DNA of 64,000 nt from JAYEIA01 sp964472505 (GTDB lineage: Bacteria; Bacteroidota; Bacteroidia; Bacteroidales; JAADGE01). The stretch is from assembly GCA_964472505.1 (NCBI GenBank), contig CAYYQW010000007.1, positions 17,182 through 81,181 on the forward strand, in the 5' to 3' direction. Below are positions 61,970 through 64,000 of this stretch, in pieces. Both the position numbers and the translations under genes were made by a program. Position 1 is the stretch's first letter; each line of letters starts with the position of its first letter. The notes below the pieces were generated by a model. That model worked only from the letters and a program-made list of their open reading frames with translations, had not been told where the DNA came from and made no database searches.

Positions 61970-62608
61970 TTACTTACATACAATGCCCTTAATCTCTGAT
62001 AGGTTAAAGAATAAATCCATTTCGCAAAATGCCTGTTCCGTGTTATATTTATCAAAATTATTTAACTGACTTGAATTATCTATAGCATGACTAATTTGTC
62101 CATTGGTTTTCAGATAAATATCGTTATTCTGCTTTGTGAAGTATTGTTGTGTTTTTTCATAGTCTTTCAGATGTTTCTTTAGTTGCTTTTCAGCAGAGTT
62201 ACAAGTCGTGAATAGTCTGGATATTTTTTCAAAATGCAACAAAAGCCAAAATTCTAAACAAGGATTATTAACAATAACAACAACATTTTCAATTTTATTT
62301 GCAGTTTCTCTTAAACGAATAAATAATTGTTCAGCAGTTTCTACTCCTTTTTTAGCTTCTCTTGTTTCTTTAATAATTACATCATAGTCTATAATCCAAA
62401 AAACCTTTGTATAGTCCACAGCTAAAAACTTAACCATTTCAAATTGGTCTGGGATACTTTTTTTGCTAGGAAGTTTTGGCTCAATGTTAACGGATAGAGT
62501 TCTTTCATTTCTTTTTAGCATTTGTAAATACCAGACTTCAGTGTCTCCGTCAACAACAAAAGCATATGTCTTTTTTCCTTTTATTTTATTTTTCCGACTC
62601 TTTCTCAT
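61970..62608 (-). CDS. RloB-family protein (AbiLii-like)
   Basis: 212 aa. It begins with a basic helix, then YAFVVDGDTEVWYLQML, corresponding to the RloB opening (E/D-G-x-T-E), VFWIIDYDVIIKE with acidic residues, and VVVIVNNPCLEFWLLLHFE, the hallmark N-N-P-x-x-E-x-W-L-x-L-H-F of the family. The fold is Toprim-like, suggesting a nuclease. It pairs with the upstream ATPase (3 bp apart), the RloA-RloB or AbiL arrangement of abortive-infection systems. The long acidic/His set supports catalysis. Confidence 0.85.
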   Translation of the reverse strand: MRKSRKNKIKGKKTYAFVVDGDTEVWYLQMLKRNERTLSVNIEPKLPSKKSIPDQFEMVKFLAVDYTKVFWIIDYDVIIKETREAKKGVETAEQLFIRLRETANKIENVVVIVNNPCLEFWLLLHFEKISRLFTTCNSAEKQLKKHLKDYEKTQQYFTKQNNDIYLKTNGQISHAIDNSSQLNNFDKYNTEQAFCEMDLFFNLSEIKGIVCK

Positions 62609-62611
62609 AAC

Positions 62612-63907
62612 CTAATCAAGTTCAATGTAAAAGTCACCTAAATTAGGTTTTCCATTTAATTTACCACTCTTATATGCATTCAATACATTTGTTGTGTCTC
62701 TAACAACTGATGTATCAAAGTCTGCTAAAGAATATAACTCAGTTGAGCAACTTTCGCATTTATCTGTAAACCATATTGCATCATTTCTAAATATATCTTT
62801 ATTATCCAAGATTTCCCTATTATGTGTGGTTGCCAATAATTGAGAATTTTCTGAATTAATGAGAAATGACAAAACAAAATGTATATATAAATCAGGATGC
62901 AAGGAAGCCTCGAGCTCATCAATTGGAATCATATGATTGTTTTTGATTAGTAATGCAAGTAACCCTGCAAATCCATAATATCTTCTGGTACCCAATGATT
63001 CCATATCTATTGGAAGAGTATATTCTTTTCCTTTAACAGTATGAACAAAGTCGATATTTACCGAAGAGATTTTACCTTTTTTCTTTAATTTCTCAACTCT
63101 ATTATCTGACGATTCAAGTTGCTTTTCAAGAAAATCAATAAATCCTGGCGGAATTTCTTGTTCTTCCTCTTCAATTAAAATATCTGAAATATGTAAATCG
63201 GCTTTTTGTAAAATTCTCACAATATCTCTTTTTGATAATTCATCATTATCAATTTTAGACGTGACATACCCTTCTAATTCAGTTCTTGTATAAACTAAAG
63301 GTTTTAGATATTTACTAAACCAATTAATTGTTTCATTTAACTCATTGAATTCAATATTTGTTTTTAGAAATCCTCCTAAAACTGTATTGTTCCATAAAGT
63401 GTTTGACTCTAGGGTTTTCTTAAAGGTTTTATCTTTTTTTATTTTACTACCAAACTTGATTTCGGTAAACTGATTATCTAATTCAGTTGTTCTTTTAAAT
63501 ATATTTGCTTTGGTAGGTTTATAATGGTCTAGTTGTTCACGTAGAATTGATTGTCTTGTAAACTCTACTTCATAATCATATTTAACATCGTTCTGAATAA
63601 ACTCAATGGCTAATATTGTAGATTTATTAGGAGTCTCATCATCGAATAAAAAAGGACTAAACTTTAGTTTGTCAGTTTTCTTATCTTCCGGGTCTAGAAC
63701 TAAATCTCTTAAAAACTCTAGTGCCTTTAATATGGTCGTTTTTCCAGATGCATTTGCACCATAAATCAATCCTAACTTCAGTAGCCGATGACCACCTGAA
63801 TTGATTATATAATGACTTTCTAGATGAGTAGTTTTATCTGCTTCAAAAGAAAGTATCTGTTCGTCTTTTACAGAACCAAAATTCTGAATCTTGAAATTAA
63901 TTATCAT
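62612..63907 (-). CDS. RloA/AbiLi-like AAA ATPase
   Basis: 431 aa. ABC/SMC-like ATPase: Walker A LIYGANASGKTT (residues 48-59), signature-like MESLGTRRYYG, Walker B MIPIDELEASLHP, and the H-loop LLATTHNREIL. It matches the AAA_15/AAA_21 ATPases that sense infection and release a toxic partner. The RloB-like gene is 3 bp downstream. On the minus strand a TATATTTG box (63936-63943) and an inverted repeat (63915-63933) lie just before the ATG. A sensor-effector pair is likely. Confidence 0.88.
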   Translation of the reverse strand: MIINFKIQNFGSVKDEQILSFEADKTTHLESHYIINSGGHRLLKLGLIYGANASGKTTILKALEFLRDLVLDPEDKKTDKLKFSPFLFDDETPNKSTILAIEFIQNDVKYDYEVEFTRQSILREQLDHYKPTKANIFKRTTELDNQFTEIKFGSKIKKDKTFKKTLESNTLWNNTVLGGFLKTNIEFNELNETINWFSKYLKPLVYTRTELEGYVTSKIDNDELSKRDIVRILQKADLHISDILIEEEEQEIPPGFIDFLEKQLESSDNRVEKLKKKGKISSVNIDFVHTVKGKEYTLPIDMESLGTRRYYGFAGLLALLIKNNHMIPIDELEASLHPDLYIHFVLSFLINSENSQLLATTHNREILDNKDIFRNDAIWFTDKCESCSTELYSLADFDTSVVRDTTNVLNAYKSGKLNGKPNLGDFYIELD

Positions 63908-63914
63908 TTTTAGT

Positions 63915-63933
63915 ATCTATTTTGTAAATAGAT
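63915..63933. promoter_or_regulatory. Palindromic operator candidate upstream of the RloA-like gene
   Basis: ATCTATTT-TGT-AAATAGAT, 8-bp perfect arms, lies between the putative -7 box (TATATTTG on the minus strand, 63936-63943) and the start codon at 63907. A bound repressor would block transcription. No regulator gene is adjacent inside the window. Confidence 0.55.
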
Positions 63934-64000
63934 TACAAATATAGGCTATAAAAATTTAATATTGATATTTTTCAAGGAATGTTTTCTGTTTTTTTAGCTT

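Noticed and set aside
61858..62055. A 65-codon minus-strand frame overlapping the end of the RloB-like gene
   Set aside because: It overlaps the better-supported RloB frame and reads into non-coding sequence.

Overview
The window reads as a scaffold from a member of the Bacteroidota. Evidence: a TonB-dependent receptor followed by a lipoprotein, a metalloprotease ending in a type IX secretion (Por) sorting domain, many short lipoproteins, promoters of the Bacteroidota type (TTG, about 19-21 nt, TAnnTTTG) and start codons without an obvious Shine-Dalgarno. The gene content (FAD-less molybdenum hydroxylase, AbgT-type transporter, ferredoxin-like Fe-S proteins) would suit an anaerobic or sediment relative of the Bacteroidales/Marinilabiliales, but no marker gene fixes the lineage. 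Two 100-N blocks (14875-14974, 47057-47156) mark scaffold gaps; both fall in repeat-prone places.

Layout. 1-3.1 kb: 3' part of a TonB receptor and its lipoprotein. 3.1-8.4 kb: two fold-type II PLP enzymes and a lipid kinase, split by a REP-associated transposase (RAYT) inside its own palindromic repeats. 8.6-11.6 kb: a 240-bp MITE, an LTA-synthase-like membrane sulfatase, and a GIY-YIG protein bracketed by inverted palindromes. 11.6-14.2 kb: a fused xanthine-dehydrogenase-like enzyme. 14.2-15.3 kb: an array of about 119-bp palindromic repeats around a gap-interrupted GxxExxY gene. 15.3-28.7 kb: ordinary metabolic and envelope genes (GHL10, hydroxyacyl-CoA dehydrogenase, AbgT transporter, saccharopine dehydrogenase-like, AhcY, ElbB, DUF819), with a stack of nested MITEs at 22.0-22.8 kb.

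29.1-38.1 kb is an accessory surface-protein region: a tail-fibre-like surface protein whose 5' end is split by a C7 tract, a T9SS-exported M43 metalloprotease, and a run of about ten small lipoproteins, three of them tandem paralogues with an almost identical 5' block and divergent remainders. 38.4-46.9 kb is core-like: TamB, a Cys/Met PLP enzyme, a SPOR-like protein, RuvC and an EamA transporter.

47.0-55.9 kb appears to be an 8.7-kb defence island inserted at the 3' end of a tRNA-Phe gene and bounded by a perfect 25-bp direct repeat (31 bp with one mismatch). It carries AbiEi/AbiEii, an unknown gene, a HEPN-motif protein, a type IIG-like restriction-methyltransferase, and a RelE-like protein with an all-helical partner, but no integrase. 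Just outside the right repeat are two broken genes (VanX-like with one in-frame stop; rhodanese with a one-base frameshift). 58-61.5 kb holds a duplicated pair of QueG/dehalogenase-like Fe-S proteins, a relic of a third copy, and a TetR regulator with matching palindromes before both transcripts. The window ends with an RloA/RloB (AbiL-like) defence pair with a palindromic operator candidate.

All calls come from reading the sequence and translated proteins; no database search was run.
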